Assembly (NCBI GenBank): GCA_012735195.1
Contig: JAAYIC010000057.1
Span: 1-44,199 of the forward strand
DNA from: Bacillota bacterium
GTDB taxonomy: Bacteria > Bacillota > UBA4882 > UBA10575
DNA length: 44,199 bases
Direction: 5' to 3'
Every line of letters begins with the position of its first letter. Positions within the stretch are counted from its first letter, which is position 1. The position numbers and the translations under genes are program-made. A model generated the notes under the pieces. That model did no database searches. It was not told the DNA's origin and saw only the letters and a list, made by a program, of their open reading frames with translations. Of the stretch, positions 1-8,739 are shown piece after piece.

Positions 1-46
1 ATCATTTTTAATATCATCATCCCCGGCCCCGGGCGGTATTTTTCTT

Positions 47-1414
47 TTAGCGCAGCATTTTTTTCAAAAGGTTAAGCTTATTCTTATACGGGGCGTACCG
101 GAGAGGAAGGTCGAAAGCAAAGGTCTGTTTGAGGATGCTTTTTGTATGGGAGAAGGTTTCAAAACCCTTTTTCCCATGATAGGAACCGATACCGCTGGCC
201 CCCACCCCGCCGAAGGGCAGGTGGTAACTGGCCTCATGCATGATGGTATCATTGATGCAGCCGCCGCCATAGAGCAGGTTATTCACCACCCAGTTCTCGA
301 GATTCTTATCCTTGGTGAATAGATAAAGGGCAAGCGGTTTTTCCCGGCTCCTTATGATCTCTACGGCTTCCATGAAGTCATCGTAGGCAATGATGGGCAG
401 GATCGGTCCGAAGATCTCCTCGGTCATCAGCGGGGAATCAAGGGCTGGATTATCGATCAGTGTGAGTTCGATCTTTAACTGGTTCCGGTCGCTGGCGCCG
501 CCGGTAATAATCCTTTCCTTCTCCGCGTCGATTAACCCTTGCAAACGATCAAAAGCACCGGCATGGATGATCCGCCCATAATCCGGTGATTGCAACGGGT
601 TTTCCCCAAAGAACTGTTTGAGCGCCTTTTGCATGGCTGCGATTAACTCATCCTTCACCGCCTTATGCACTAGGACATAATCAGGGGCCACGCAGGTCTG
701 GCCGGCGTTTATGCCTTTACCCCAGATGATGCGCTTTGCCGTTTTTTTCAGATCCGCCGTCCTGTCTACCAGGCAAGGGCTTTTCCCGCCCAACTCCAGA
801 GTGACCGGGGTCAGGTGTTTGGCAGCCGCCGCCATCACGATCTTCCCCACCCGCACACTACCGGTGAAGAAGATATGGTCGAACCGGAGCTCGAGAAGAG
901 CGGAGTTGACTTCCCTGCCCCCTTCGAACAAAGCAATGTATTCCGGGGGGAAATGGGCTTTTATGAGATCAGCAAGGACGGTTGAGGTATGCCGGGCGTA
1001 ACGGGAGGGCTTGAGGACCGCACAATTCCCGGCGGCAATCGCCGCTGCCAGTGGTGTGATGGTCAGCTGGAAAGGATAGTTCCAGGGGGCCATGATCAGC
1101 ACAACGCCCAAGGGTTGCCGGTGGAGATAGGATTTACCGCCAATGCTCTGCACCGGCGTTGGCACCCTCTCGTCTTTCATCCAGCTCTTCAGGTGTTTGA
1201 GCGTATGTTTAATCTCCCCGTAGACCATGAATAGCTCAGTAGCGTAGCTTTCAAAGAAAGATTTCCCTAAATCCCGCTGTAGAGCTTCCATAATCAAATC
1301 TTCATTTTTCTTAATTGCCTGGTACAAAGTCTTCAGTTGTTTGACCCGAAAAGCATAAGGCAAAGTCTCTCCTGATTGGAAGTATTTTCTCTGGGCCTCC
1401 ACGGTCTTGATCAT
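47..1414 (-). CDS. Aldehyde dehydrogenase, class III (ALDH3-like)
   Basis: A 455-residue NAD(P)-dependent aldehyde dehydrogenase that would oxidise an aldehyde to the carboxylate in the cytoplasm. The catalytic general base is visible in LELGGKSP (Glu at about 207) and the nucleophile in NAGQTCVAP (Cys at about 241). The cofactor-binding stretch includes KPSRYA and FTGS. The length of about 455 residues, shorter than the roughly 500 of class I/II enzymes, fits the ALDH3/YwdH group, which act on medium or long-chain aldehydes. The ATG sits behind a GGGGGGAGG ribosome site. No partner gene lies beside it in the window, so the substrate is not indicated. No clear terminator follows the stop before the window edge. 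Family assignment is firm; substrate is open. Confidence 0.93.
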   Translation of the reverse strand: MIKTVEAQRKYFQSGETLPYAFRVKQLKTLYQAIKKNEDLIMEALQRDLGKSFFESYATELFMVYGEIKHTLKHLKSWMKDERVPTPVQSIGGKSYLHRQPLGVVLIMAPWNYPFQLTITPLAAAIAAGNCAVLKPSRYARHTSTVLADLIKAHFPPEYIALFEGGREVNSALLELRFDHIFFTGSVRVGKIVMAAAAKHLTPVTLELGGKSPCLVDRTADLKKTAKRIIWGKGINAGQTCVAPDYVLVHKAVKDELIAAMQKALKQFFGENPLQSPDYGRIIHAGAFDRLQGLIDAEKERIITGGASDRNQLKIELTLIDNPALDSPLMTEEIFGPILPIIAYDDFMEAVEIIRSREKPLALYLFTKDKNLENWVVNNLLYGGGCINDTIMHEASYHLPFGGVGASGIGSYHGKKGFETFSHTKSILKQTFAFDLPLRYAPYKNKLNLLKKMLR

Positions 1415-1632
1415 TTTCCTCCCCCCGTCCTTTTATAAGTTTGAGCTGGCATTGCCAAATATTAAAATACTTTAGCCCGTAGGAACAGCCGATGATGATC
1501 TCGCATGGTTCATTGATGACATAAAACATTATATCACTTTATTTGCAGTATTACCAGAATTGTACAACACGAGAGGCATGCACAACACCTGTAAAGGCAA
1601 CTAATAAAACAAGTAACGACAAGGCAAAATAA

Positions 1633-2189
1633 AGGTCATACACGAAAGTAATTATTGAAGAAACGGGAAAAATGGCCGGGATGATCAATTCTTTGTTGTA
1701 ATTATCTGCATTGGAAGCGGGGGCCATCAGTTTGAAGAAACAACGCTTTGATTTTGTTGCGTTGTTGGAGACCGTGGCCGGCCGTGAATTTATGGTTCCC
1801 CCCTCCAATGGTCTTCGGGTCACTTATGAATTGCCGGATACGCCTTTATATGTAGAAGCTGATATGGACCGGATGGAACAGATTTTGCACAACCTTATAG
1901 ACAATGCCAAAAAGTTCGTTAAAGCAGGCGGTGGTATCCATATTACCCTCAGACCTGAAGGAAACAAGTTCTATTTTCCGTTTACAATGACGCCACCCCT
2001 CTTTCCAATGAAGAGCTGACAGCTGTCTGGCATAAATTCCACCGTGACAGGAGTGAACGCAACAAGTACGGCTCAGGCTTGGGTCTGGCTATCTGTGCCC
2101 AGATCCTGTCCAGGCAAGGAGCAGACTATGGAATCCGTAACAAGGACAACGGGGTAGAGTTTTATTTCCGCCTCCCCCTCCTGCGCTAG
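1633..2189 (+). pseudogene. Sensor histidine kinase remnant (HisKA end plus HATPase), broken
   Basis: The 3' half of a sensor histidine kinase. The second HisKA helix is readable (EETGKMAGMINSLL), then an in-frame TAA at 1699-1701 stands where Glu or similar is expected, followed by LSALEAG. The ATPase domain shows its N box (HNLIDNAKKF). After that a one-base loss in the TTTT run at 1974-1977 shifts the frame. The -1 frame then reads SVYNDATPLSNEEL and the G2 box GSGLGLAI, and stops at TAG 2187-2189. Nothing upstream of about 1633 reads as a sensor, HAMP or phospho-acceptor His segment, so the gene is also 5'-truncated. The frame stays open past the TAG for another 31 codons, to a TGA that overlaps the next gene's GTG. 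No response regulator is adjacent. Confidence 0.85.
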
Positions 2190-2281
2190 ATTCCCATTGA
2201 GAACCCACTGGACCAAGCTGCCCAGGATAAGTCCATCATAGCTGAAGAAGTCGGAAAATTGGGAAAGGAAGGTGCTTTGCA

Positions 2282-3051
2282 GTGATAAATTACGAAAACC
2301 ATTTATGGCCATTAATCTATGACCAGTTCAATCATGGAAGACATGAACAAGAGCTGGAGTTTTACAGAAGGGTATTAAAGAACCGGACAGGGAAGGTTCT
2401 TGAAATCGCTTGCGGGACGGGCATGATCTTTTTAAAACTGCTCAGCGAAGGAATTGACATCTACGGCCGGGACATTTCCGAGCCCATGCTGGATATCCTA
2501 AAAAGGCCGATGCTATGGGACTGGCTGTAAGGGATAGAGTTACAACCCAAAACATGGTTGACTTTAAATACGATATGAAATTTGATGATATCTTTATCCC
2601 CGCCCGGTCTTTTCTCCACCTGACAACCCAAGATGAACAGGTTAAATGCTTGAAGAATATTTATCACTACTTGAATAGCGGGGGAAGATTCCTGATTAAT
2701 TTCTTCAACCCCAATTTAAGCTTTCTTGTGGAAAATTCAGTAGCCAGTAATGAATTTAGGCATGCAGGCACATTTGTTCACCCTGATCAACAAGGCGAGA
2801 AAATTGAATTGTCTTTAAACCAAAAGAACGATCTGCCTGAGCAGATTCAAAATATAACATGGAAATGGAAGTTCTCTCTGTCCGACAAAGAGTATTTGAC
2901 CAATATGACGGTAAGGTGGGTATATAGAGAAGAATTTAAGCTGCTGCTTAGATTGGCCGGTTTCACAGAATGGGAGTTATATGGAGATTTTGACAAATCG
3001 CAATACTCCTACGAAAGTCCGGAAATGGTCTGGATAGCCAGGAAAAAATAA
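2282..3051 (+). pseudogene. SAM-dependent class I methyltransferase, frameshifted
   Basis: Two ORFs together make one methyltransferase of about 257 residues. The first begins with GTG (GGAAAGGAAGG site upstream) and carries SAM motif I, VLEIACGTG. In the A-run at 2500-2504 the frame slips: the first ORF ends after a few out-of-frame residues, while the other frame continues LKKADAMGLAVRD through a motif-II-like FDDIFI to the usual C-terminus YGDFDKSQY..SPEMVWIARKK. Adding one A restores a full-length protein. The substrate is unknown; relatives are annotated only as class I methyltransferases. The GTG overlaps an upstream TGA, suggesting former coupling. The lesion may be a real frameshift or a homopolymer error in the sequence; all other family features are intact. 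Confidence 0.85.
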
Positions 3052-3098
3052 AAATGGCAAAAAACGCCCCACAGTAACTATGCTTATAAATGATTTCA

Positions 3099-3125
3099 GG
3101 GAGTGTCATTGCGGCACTCCTTTAT
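3099..3125 (+). terminator. Weak hairpin after the methyltransferase
   Basis: GGAGTG at 3100-3105 can pair with CACTCC at 3115-3120, extendable by a G-T pair, and is followed by TTTAT. It lies about 50 bases after the methyltransferase stop. The stem is short and the U-tract poor, so this is only a possible terminator. Confidence 0.3.
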
Positions 3126-3311
3126 GATATCCCGGCCAGATCAGCATCCAACCCCAGTTTTAAGCAAGGCCGGAGTACCGTGTAGCTCGTATTCGCCCAT
3201 CCGGAGTTATTTAAAGCAAAAAAATCAGCATATATTTAAGGAGGGAAAAATAAGACTTATAAAGAATATTACAGAAATACTATAAAAAGTATTTTATTGG
3301 ATGGTATCAAA

Positions 3312-3902
3312 ATGAAAACTAATTTAAACCCTTTTATCTCAATATGGCTCAAGCCGAGAAATACAATAGCAGGAATAGTGCAAAGAGACTCCTCATACAT
3401 GGTGAATTTTATCACCAATATGTTGGTGGTATTGCCGGCAATAAGAGTAAGTATAAGCGACTTCACCGATTTTCCTAATTTTATTCTAGAGTTATCTTTA
3501 AACATTATTTTTGGTGCAATAAGTATTTTAATAGGTCTTTATCTATGGGGTTGCTTAATAACCTTTGTTGGGCAGAAAATTGGCGGCAAGGGAATATACA
3601 AAGACGTTGCTGCCGTTGTTGTTTGGTCTATTGTTCCCCTATTATTTCTGGAATTATTTCATATTATGGCGATGATAGTAATAAGAACAATTCCCGGAAT
3701 AGTCAATAAAGGCTCTATTTTAGTATACCGGAGCATAACAGGGTTAATGATCCTTTGGAGTTTGGTCATTGGGGTGAATGGACTAAGCGAGGTTCATAAA
3801 ATTCCTTTAGGTAAGTCTTTCTGGTGTCTGCTTATCTCATTTCTTATCGCAGTGGCATTTCTTTTTTCATTAGGTTATATGATTGGCTTGATTAGATTCT
3901 GA
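3312..3902 (+). CDS. Yip1-domain integral membrane protein
   Basis: A membrane protein of 196 residues with about five hydrophobic segments. The opening NPFISIWLKPRNTI and the GLSEVHKIPLGKSFW stretch before the last helix are typical of bacterial Yip1-family (YIP1/DUF1282-like) proteins, whose biochemical role is not established. I chose the ATG at 3312, preceded by GGATGG at a normal distance, over an in-frame TTG at 3297. The gene is AT-rich compared with the housekeeping genes of the window and sits alone between two broken methyltransferase loci. An AAGGAGGG at about 3239-3246 upstream has no start codon at a useful distance. Family assignment is fairly good; function unknown. Confidence 0.7.
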   Translation: MKTNLNPFISIWLKPRNTIAGIVQRDSSYMVNFITNMLVVLPAIRVSISDFTDFPNFILELSLNIIFGAISILIGLYLWGCLITFVGQKIGGKGIYKDVAAVVVWSIVPLLFLELFHIMAMIVIRTIPGIVNKGSILVYRSITGLMILWSLVIGVNGLSEVHKIPLGKSFWCLLISFLIAVAFLFSLGYMIGLIRF

Positions 3903-4118
3903 GGCGGGTATAGTGTCAAGCAATCGCCGGAACAATATCAATGTTTGGCAAACATTTTAGCGATTTGTGTAAATTTTCCGTTTTATGAGGAAATGCTAGA
4001 AGCTTTAATTCTTGCGCTTCCTTTTCAAAAAAGGAATCAATCAAGGTTATGGAAGAAGACAGGCCAGCCAGTCTGATGAAGCATATAAACACAAAAAATG
4101 AAACCAGAGGGAATTGAG
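3903..4118. other. Spacer with no recognisable gene
   Basis: About 215 bases between the Yip1 protein and the Nudix gene. I see no conserved reading frame, RNA or clear promoter. A short AAAAAAGGAATC-rich patch lies near 4026. It may be eroded coding sequence, as in the rest of this AT-rich zone. Confidence 0.4.
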
Positions 4119-4577
4119 ATGAGTATTGTAAAAAATAAAAAGGGCGATATATTCCTTGATCTAGTTAAAGATGAAGAAGCTAATATTCTTGGTAATGAAA
4201 AATATAAGCCTTTAACCCATTCACTAGTAATTATAAAATGCGGCGGGAAATATTTATTGGTATTTGATAAGTGGAAAGGACAATGGGAGGTTCCCGGAGG
4301 AGGAATTAAGGGGCGAGAAACACCGCGGGAATGTGCGATAAGGGAGGTTTATGAAGAGACAAACCTCAAGCTAGATGATTTAGAATTTATAGGAATTATG
4401 AAGTTCTCACTCCAGCCGGACCAGAGGATTGAATACGGCGCCTTATACGCGGCGGAAATCAGCGGTCTAAATGAATTTGCAGAAACAGATGAGATAAAAA
4501 AGATTATACTGTGGGATCTGCAGGAAGATATAGGTTATGTAGATGAGATCGATAAAAAGTTATTGGAATACTATTAA
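4119..4577 (+). CDS. Nudix hydrolase
   Basis: A 152-residue Nudix (MutT-like) hydrolase that would cleave a nucleoside diphosphate linked to some other moiety, using Mg2+. The Nudix box G-x5-E-x7-REVYEET-N-L lies after VPGGG and fits the consensus except that Asn replaces the usual Gly near its end. The metal-binding REXXEE core is intact. The ATG at 4119 is preferred because GAGGGA lies about seven bases upstream; an ATG at 4098 lacks such a site. The C-terminal half is short and gives no substrate clue. It lies on the same strand as neighbouring fragments but with no tight spacing, so I do not infer an operon. Confidence 0.88.
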   Translation: MSIVKNKKGDIFLDLVKDEEANILGNEKYKPLTHSLVIIKCGGKYLLVFDKWKGQWEVPGGGIKGRETPRECAIREVYEETNLKLDDLEFIGIMKFSLQPDQRIEYGALYAAEISGLNEFAETDEIKKIILWDLQEDIGYVDEIDKKLLEYY

Positions 4578-4688
4578 TTCTGTCAAAACCACGCAATATA
4601 CCGCCCATTCATAAAAAAGACATGACGAACATGCGGGGCTCAATTGATCTTGATAATGGCTCAATAGATGAATTTATCGTCGGTAAAA

Positions 4689-4826
4689 AGGTTGTATGAA
4701 TTGGATGAAATTGAAAAAATGGTTATAGAAAATGGGTTTGATAATGTACAAGCTTACGGGGATTGGGATGGTCAAGCATTTAGTAAGAACTCACCAAAAA
4801 TCCTTCTCATAGCCAAGAAGAAATAA
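4689..4826 (+). pseudogene. 3' remnant of a second methyltransferase
   Basis: A 45-codon open frame, RLYELDEIEKMV..., ending YGDWDGQAFSKNSPKILLIAKKK before TAA. It lines up residue for residue with the C-terminus of the methyltransferase at 2282-3051 (YGDFDKSQYSYESPEMVWIARKK). No SAM-binding part precedes it, so this is a truncated paralogue. The two tails are too different for a recent duplication. Confidence 0.7.
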
Positions 4827-4889
4827 TCAAGGAAAACGGTTTTCCGCTGGGGGACTAGAACGCGACCACATCGGTTTGTCAGATACTAA

Positions 4890-5042
4890 ATAAAAATCGC
4901 AAGTTCAATTTTACCTGGGGAAGAGTGGGAAAAACTAAAGGGTCTGAAAGATTATCGCCGGCTGCCTGGCGGGGTTGTTCCTTTTCTTCAGTCTCCTTGG
5001 GGTTTGGAGGCTTTAACCCGTGGTTTGCATGGTAATGAATAA
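4890..5042 (+). other. Unassigned coding-like fragment (50 codons)
   Basis: An open frame without an obvious start, ending EALTRGLHGNE before TAA at 5040-5042. Its composition (GEEWEKLKGLKDYRRLPGG) looks like real protein rather than noise. I do not recognise the family. It may be the 3' end of a gene whose front is gone. The importer promoter overlaps its last codons. Confidence 0.35.
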
Positions 5043-5053
5043 AATGTTATAAT
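5025..5053 (+). promoter_or_regulatory. Sigma-A-type promoter with extended -10, upstream of the ABC importer
   Basis: A perfect TATAAT at 5048-5053 is preceded by TG one base earlier (extended -10). A weak -35 (TTGCAT, 5025-5030) lies 17 bases upstream. The first importer ORF starts about 190 bases downstream, leaving a long AT-rich leader with an A-run facing a T-run at about 5053-5070. Confidence 0.55.
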
Positions 5054-5242
5054 AAAAAAAACCTTTTTTATGTATTGATGTAACATATGATGTGAATTTA
5101 ATGAATGCTCTTTGCGAGTATCTTTGCATCGTAGTTTCGTCAGACAGTTGTGTACCGCAAACCTAGCGTTCATTTTTTGTTGAATTTTTTAGATTCTTAC
5201 TATTTTAAAAATTCCAATAACTTTATGACAGGAAGTGATGAG

Positions 5243-5899
5243 ATGGGTTTTTGGGAATTCCTTCAGGCATATCAAGACAAAATCATTTTGGAGTTTTTTC
5301 GCCATATCAAAATAATCCTTTTCAGCCTGCCTTTTGCTGTTTTACTCAGTGTTCCTTTGGGTTTTTGCATCTCTTCCCGCCCAAAGATGGCGAAAATAGT
5401 TATCTATTTATCCAGTGTCCTTATGACCATCCCCAGCCTGGCGCTTTTTGCAATCATGGTGGTGCTTCTTGCCCCAATGAAATTGGGACTGGGAATGACG
5501 CCGGCGATTCTCGCTATTACCCTTTATTCACTCTTGCCGATTACCAGAAACACCTATATTGCCTTGAATCAGGTAAGTCCCAAAACAATTGAAGCCGCCA
5601 GGGGCTTGGGGTTATCATCCAGCCAGATTCTTTGGAAAATAAAAATCCCCCTTTCCATCCCGGTAATTATGGCCGGGATAAGAAATGCACTGGTTTTGGG
5701 GGTAAGTGTGGCCACTTTTGCTTCTCTCGTCGGAGCCGGAGGTTTGGGCTATTTCATCTTTTCCGGAATCAGCAGGGCAAATCTGAAAATGGTAGCAATC
5801 GGGGCAGTTATTGTTTCTGGATTGGGAATCGGCGTAAACTATCTCATGCTGCTTCTGGAAGATGTTCTGACTCCCATGGGTTTGAAAAATAAATCTTAA
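5243..5899 (+). CDS. Glycine-betaine/carnitine/choline-type ABC importer, permease 1
   Basis: A permease of about 219 residues with six or so hydrophobic segments and the binding-protein-dependent transport fold. The EAA loop that contacts the ATPase is visible as IEAARGLGLSSSQILWKIKIP. It resembles OpuCB/OpuCD and YehW/YehY permeases for compatible solutes. I chose the ATG at 5243 (AGGAAGTGAT just upstream); upstream in-frame starts at 5150 and 5225 would add hydrophilic residues without a better site. It is the first gene of a four-gene set, permease-ATPase-permease-binding protein, all same strand. The second permease in the set is a paralogue with the same loop. Likely role: uptake of an osmoprotectant or other quaternary amine; the exact ligand cannot be read. 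Confidence 0.88.
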   Translation: MGFWEFLQAYQDKIILEFFRHIKIILFSLPFAVLLSVPLGFCISSRPKMAKIVIYLSSVLMTIPSLALFAIMVVLLAPMKLGLGMTPAILAITLYSLLPITRNTYIALNQVSPKTIEAARGLGLSSSQILWKIKIPLSIPVIMAGIRNALVLGVSVATFASLVGAGGLGYFIFSGISRANLKMVAIGAVIVSGLGIGVNYLMLLLEDVLTPMGLKNKS

Positions 5900-5936
5900 T
5901 TATAAATTCGTGATTCTAGTCTTGAAGGAGGCTTAG

Positions 5937-7055
5937 ATGTTGATAGAATTAAAAAATATTACCAAAAAATTCGACAAACAAACCGCAGTCAAAGACCTTA
6001 ATATGAAGATAGAAAAAGGTAGCATTACTATGTTCATTGGCCCTTCCGGATGCGGTAAAACCACTACACTAAAGATGATTAACCGTTTGATCGAACCGAC
6101 TTCCGGAGATATCTTGATCCATGGTAAGTCGGTTGTGGATATGGAAGCCGTTAAGCTGAGAAGAAGCATTGGTTATGTTATTCAGGAAATCGGACTTTTC
6201 CCCCATTTTTCTGTCTATGAGAATATTGCCGTTGTTCCCCGCCTTTTGAACTGGGAAGAAAAGAGAATTAAGGAGAGAGTGGACGAACTCTTACATTTGG
6301 TTACGCTTGATCCCTCCTACGCCCAGAAATACCCCATGCAACTCTCTGGTGGGGAACAGCAAAGGGTAGGATTGGCCCGGGCCTTGGCTGCCGACCCCGA
6401 AATTCTGCTGATGGATGAACCATTTGGGGCCATAGATCCGATTAACCGCTTAAAACTCCATGATTCTTTTTTGGAGATCCAAGAAGAGATCAAAAAAACC
6501 ATTATCTTTGTTACCCATGATATCAATGAAGCCATTAAGCTCGGGGATAAAATCGCGATTATGAACAAAGGAACCCTGGTGCAATATGACGAAACCGATG
6601 AAATTTTGCATAACCCCAAAAATGAATTTGTTGAAAACCTTCTGGGACGGGACCGCAGTCTGAAAGCATTGTCACTGGAGAAGACAAAGGGTTTTGTAAC
6701 CCACGAGGGGTATGTAATTACCGGACCCAACGACGACCAGGGGTCTTTAAGGGAGAAGATGAAAAAAACCCGTTCCGAGCAGGCTTTTATTCTCGATGAG
6801 AACGGCAGGTTGCTTGGGAGAAAGATCCTGGTCACGAAGAAAACCGGAAAACAAGAAATGATCCAGGACAGCAACCCCGTGGTTGTAGACAGGAACAATA
6901 ATTTGGTTGAGGCCCTTTCAAAGATGCTGGAATCGGGAGAACACCAGCTTCCTGTAGTCAGCGGCAGAGGAAAATTTATGGGAGTCATTAATCTCTCCCA
7001 TATCTTTGCCGAGGTTACAGCAGCCGAAGCGAAAAACACAATAAAAGGGGCATAG
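5937..7055 (+). CDS. Glycine-betaine/choline-type ABC importer, ATP-binding subunit with CBS domains
   Basis: A 372-residue ATPase energising the importer at the inner face of the membrane. Walker A is GPSGCGKTTT (about 34-43), the signature LSGGEQQRVGLARALA, Walker B ILLMDEPFGA, and the switch His is in FVTHDINEA. The C-terminal third holds a CBS-type pair: the segment ending DSNPVVVDRNNNLVEALSKM, then GEHQLPVVSGRGKFMGVINL. In OpuA-type transporters such CBS domains sense ionic strength, so the importer may be osmotically gated; that is inference. The ATG follows a GAAGGAGG site. It ends four bases before the second permease, indicating co-translation. Confidence 0.92.
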   Translation: MLIELKNITKKFDKQTAVKDLNMKIEKGSITMFIGPSGCGKTTTLKMINRLIEPTSGDILIHGKSVVDMEAVKLRRSIGYVIQEIGLFPHFSVYENIAVVPRLLNWEEKRIKERVDELLHLVTLDPSYAQKYPMQLSGGEQQRVGLARALAADPEILLMDEPFGAIDPINRLKLHDSFLEIQEEIKKTIIFVTHDINEAIKLGDKIAIMNKGTLVQYDETDEILHNPKNEFVENLLGRDRSLKALSLEKTKGFVTHEGYVITGPNDDQGSLREKMKKTRSEQAFILDENGRLLGRKILVTKKTGKQEMIQDSNPVVVDRNNNLVEALSKMLESGEHQLPVVSGRGKFMGVINLSHIFAEVTAAEAKNTIKGA

Positions 7056-7059
7056 GTTT

Positions 7060-7710
7060 ATGGCGAAAATATTGACCTATTTTTTACAAAACCAGGCCCG
7101 GATCCTCACTTCCACCTGGGAACATTTTTATCTCTTTGCCGTCTCCACTTTCTTGTCGGTAGTGATCGGGATATTTACCGGGATATTCGTAACCGGTGAA
7201 GGCCGGGAAAGAATTGGGCGTATCCTTTTAACCATTACCGGCGCTGCGCAAGCGGTGCCGTCCATGGCCGTAGTCGCTTTGGTATTTATTTTCGTAGGAA
7301 TCGGTTTTGCCCCCGCTGTTATCGCCCTGGTTATTTATAGCCTGGTACCAATCATCTTTAATACCACTTCCGGCCTGTTGAGCATCTCTCCGAAACTGAT
7401 TGAAGCGGCCAAAGGCACCGGACTGACCAATCTACAGATCCTGTGGCGAATCAAATTACCCATCGCTGTTCCGGTAATTATGGCCGGGATCAGGAGCGCC
7501 GCCACCATCAACATTGGAACAGCCACAGTGGCGGCGGTTATCGGCGGAGGCGGGCTCGGTGATTTAATTTATACCGGTCTGAAGTTGCAAAGAACAGAAA
7601 TTATCATCATTGGGACTTTTTTGGCAGCTTTCATCGCCATCCTCGTTGATATCTTAATCGCACAGGCGGAGAAGGTAATTACACCGAAGGGGTTAAAAAT
7701 ATCCCGCTAA
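7060..7710 (+). CDS. Glycine-betaine/choline-type ABC importer, permease 2
   Basis: A 216-residue permease with the EAA loop IEAAKGTGLTNLQILWRIKLP, very like that of permease 1, and a conserved VIGGGGLGDLIYTGL stretch. It starts four bases after the ATPase stop, with the site AAGGGGC inside the ATPase's last codons. With permease 1 it would form a heterodimeric channel. The family usually has about 210-220 residues, so it looks complete. Confidence 0.9.
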   Translation: MAKILTYFLQNQARILTSTWEHFYLFAVSTFLSVVIGIFTGIFVTGEGRERIGRILLTITGAAQAVPSMAVVALVFIFVGIGFAPAVIALVIYSLVPIIFNTTSGLLSISPKLIEAAKGTGLTNLQILWRIKLPIAVPVIMAGIRSAATINIGTATVAAVIGGGGLGDLIYTGLKLQRTEIIIIGTFLAAFIAILVDILIAQAEKVITPKGLKISR

Positions 7711-7810
7711 ACTCTATGGCATTAAGCGTGCTTAGATTGCACGCAGTGTAAACGTTATTACCCCTTTTCAAGAAGGGATGTAATAAGGATTTAAATTAAG
7801 GAGGAAAGCA

Positions 7811-8722
7811 ATGAATCGTAAAACCTTGTTAATTCTCGCTATTGTTGTAATTCTGGCCGCCCTAATCTGGGGACTTTCCGGAAGAAATGATGGGGAAAAA
7901 ACTTTGACTGTAGGGGCAAAAAACTTTACCGAACAGTATATCCTCGGCCATATCATCTCTTACCTGCTCCAGGATGCCGGTTTTAGGGTAAATGAACAAT
8001 TCGGTACCGGCAGCACCGTTACCCGTGAAGGACTGGTTACCGGGCAGACCGACCTTTACCCGGAGTACACCGGCACCGCCTGGGCTGTTTATTTGAGCCA
8101 TAGCGACGTTGTAATTAATGATCCGGTGGAACTTTTTAACAGGGTTAAAGAAGAAGATCTGAATAATGGTATCATCTGGTTGGACCGGACGCCCGTGGAC
8201 AACACTTATGCACTGGCGATCAAAAGCGACTGTATTGATGAGTACGGTGCTTCCCTTTCTGAATTGGCGGAATACAACAACGCCCATCCCGGTGAATTAA
8301 TTTTCGGAACCGACCAGGAATTTTATGAACGGGCCGACGGGTTCTGGGAAATGGCGGAGGTCTATGGTATGAAAATAGATCGCAGCCAAGTAAAAATGAT
8401 GGACGTTGGTCTCACCTTTGAATCTATTAACCGGGGACAAATAGACGTAGCCATGGTCTTTGCCACCGACGGGAAACTACGCGAATACAACCTGGCGGTT
8501 TTGGAAGACGACAAACAGTTCTTCCCCGTCTACAATCTGGCTGTAACCGTAAGAAAAGAAGTACTTGATAAATATCCGGAAATCGAAGAGATTTTGCGCC
8601 CGCTAAGCCAGCATCTGGACAACGAGACCATGCAGGCTTTAAACTATGAAGTTGACGCCAATGAGATACCGGCCGACCGGGTTGCCAGAGAATTCCTGCT
8701 GGAAAAAGGGTTGATTGATTAA
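7811..8722 (+). CDS. Importer substrate-binding protein (OpuAC_2/OsmF-like)
   Basis: A 303-residue extracytoplasmic binding protein. Typical family blocks are VGAKNFTEQYILGHI near residue 34, GTGSTVTREGLVTGQTDLY and YPEYTGTAW, the last contributing to the aromatic cage for quaternary amines in relatives. Residues 4-22 form a hydrophobic N-terminal segment (LLILAIVVILAALIWGL), but no lipobox Cys follows, so the protein seems membrane-anchored by an uncleaved helix or released by a non-lipoprotein route. Gram-positive homologues are usually lipoproteins. The ATG follows AAGGAGGAAAG. A 100-base gap separates it from permease 2, and it ends just before a strong terminator. Confidence 0.9.
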   Translation: MNRKTLLILAIVVILAALIWGLSGRNDGEKTLTVGAKNFTEQYILGHIISYLLQDAGFRVNEQFGTGSTVTREGLVTGQTDLYPEYTGTAWAVYLSHSDVVINDPVELFNRVKEEDLNNGIIWLDRTPVDNTYALAIKSDCIDEYGASLSELAEYNNAHPGELIFGTDQEFYERADGFWEMAEVYGMKIDRSQVKMMDVGLTFESINRGQIDVAMVFATDGKLREYNLAVLEDDKQFFPVYNLAVTVRKEVLDKYPEIEEILRPLSQHLDNETMQALNYEVDANEIPADRVAREFLLEKGLID

Positions 8723-8739
8723 GAAATCCCCATCCTTTA

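Noticed and set aside
1-46. GC-rich CCCCGGCCCCGGG near the window start as an aldehyde dehydrogenase terminator
   Set aside because: The palindrome is too small and off-centre, and T-runs are weak; the window edge prevents a firm call.
3103-3285. 60-codon + frame upstream of the Yip1 gene
   Set aside because: No conserved residues; the strong AAGGAGGG inside it has no start codon at a suitable distance.
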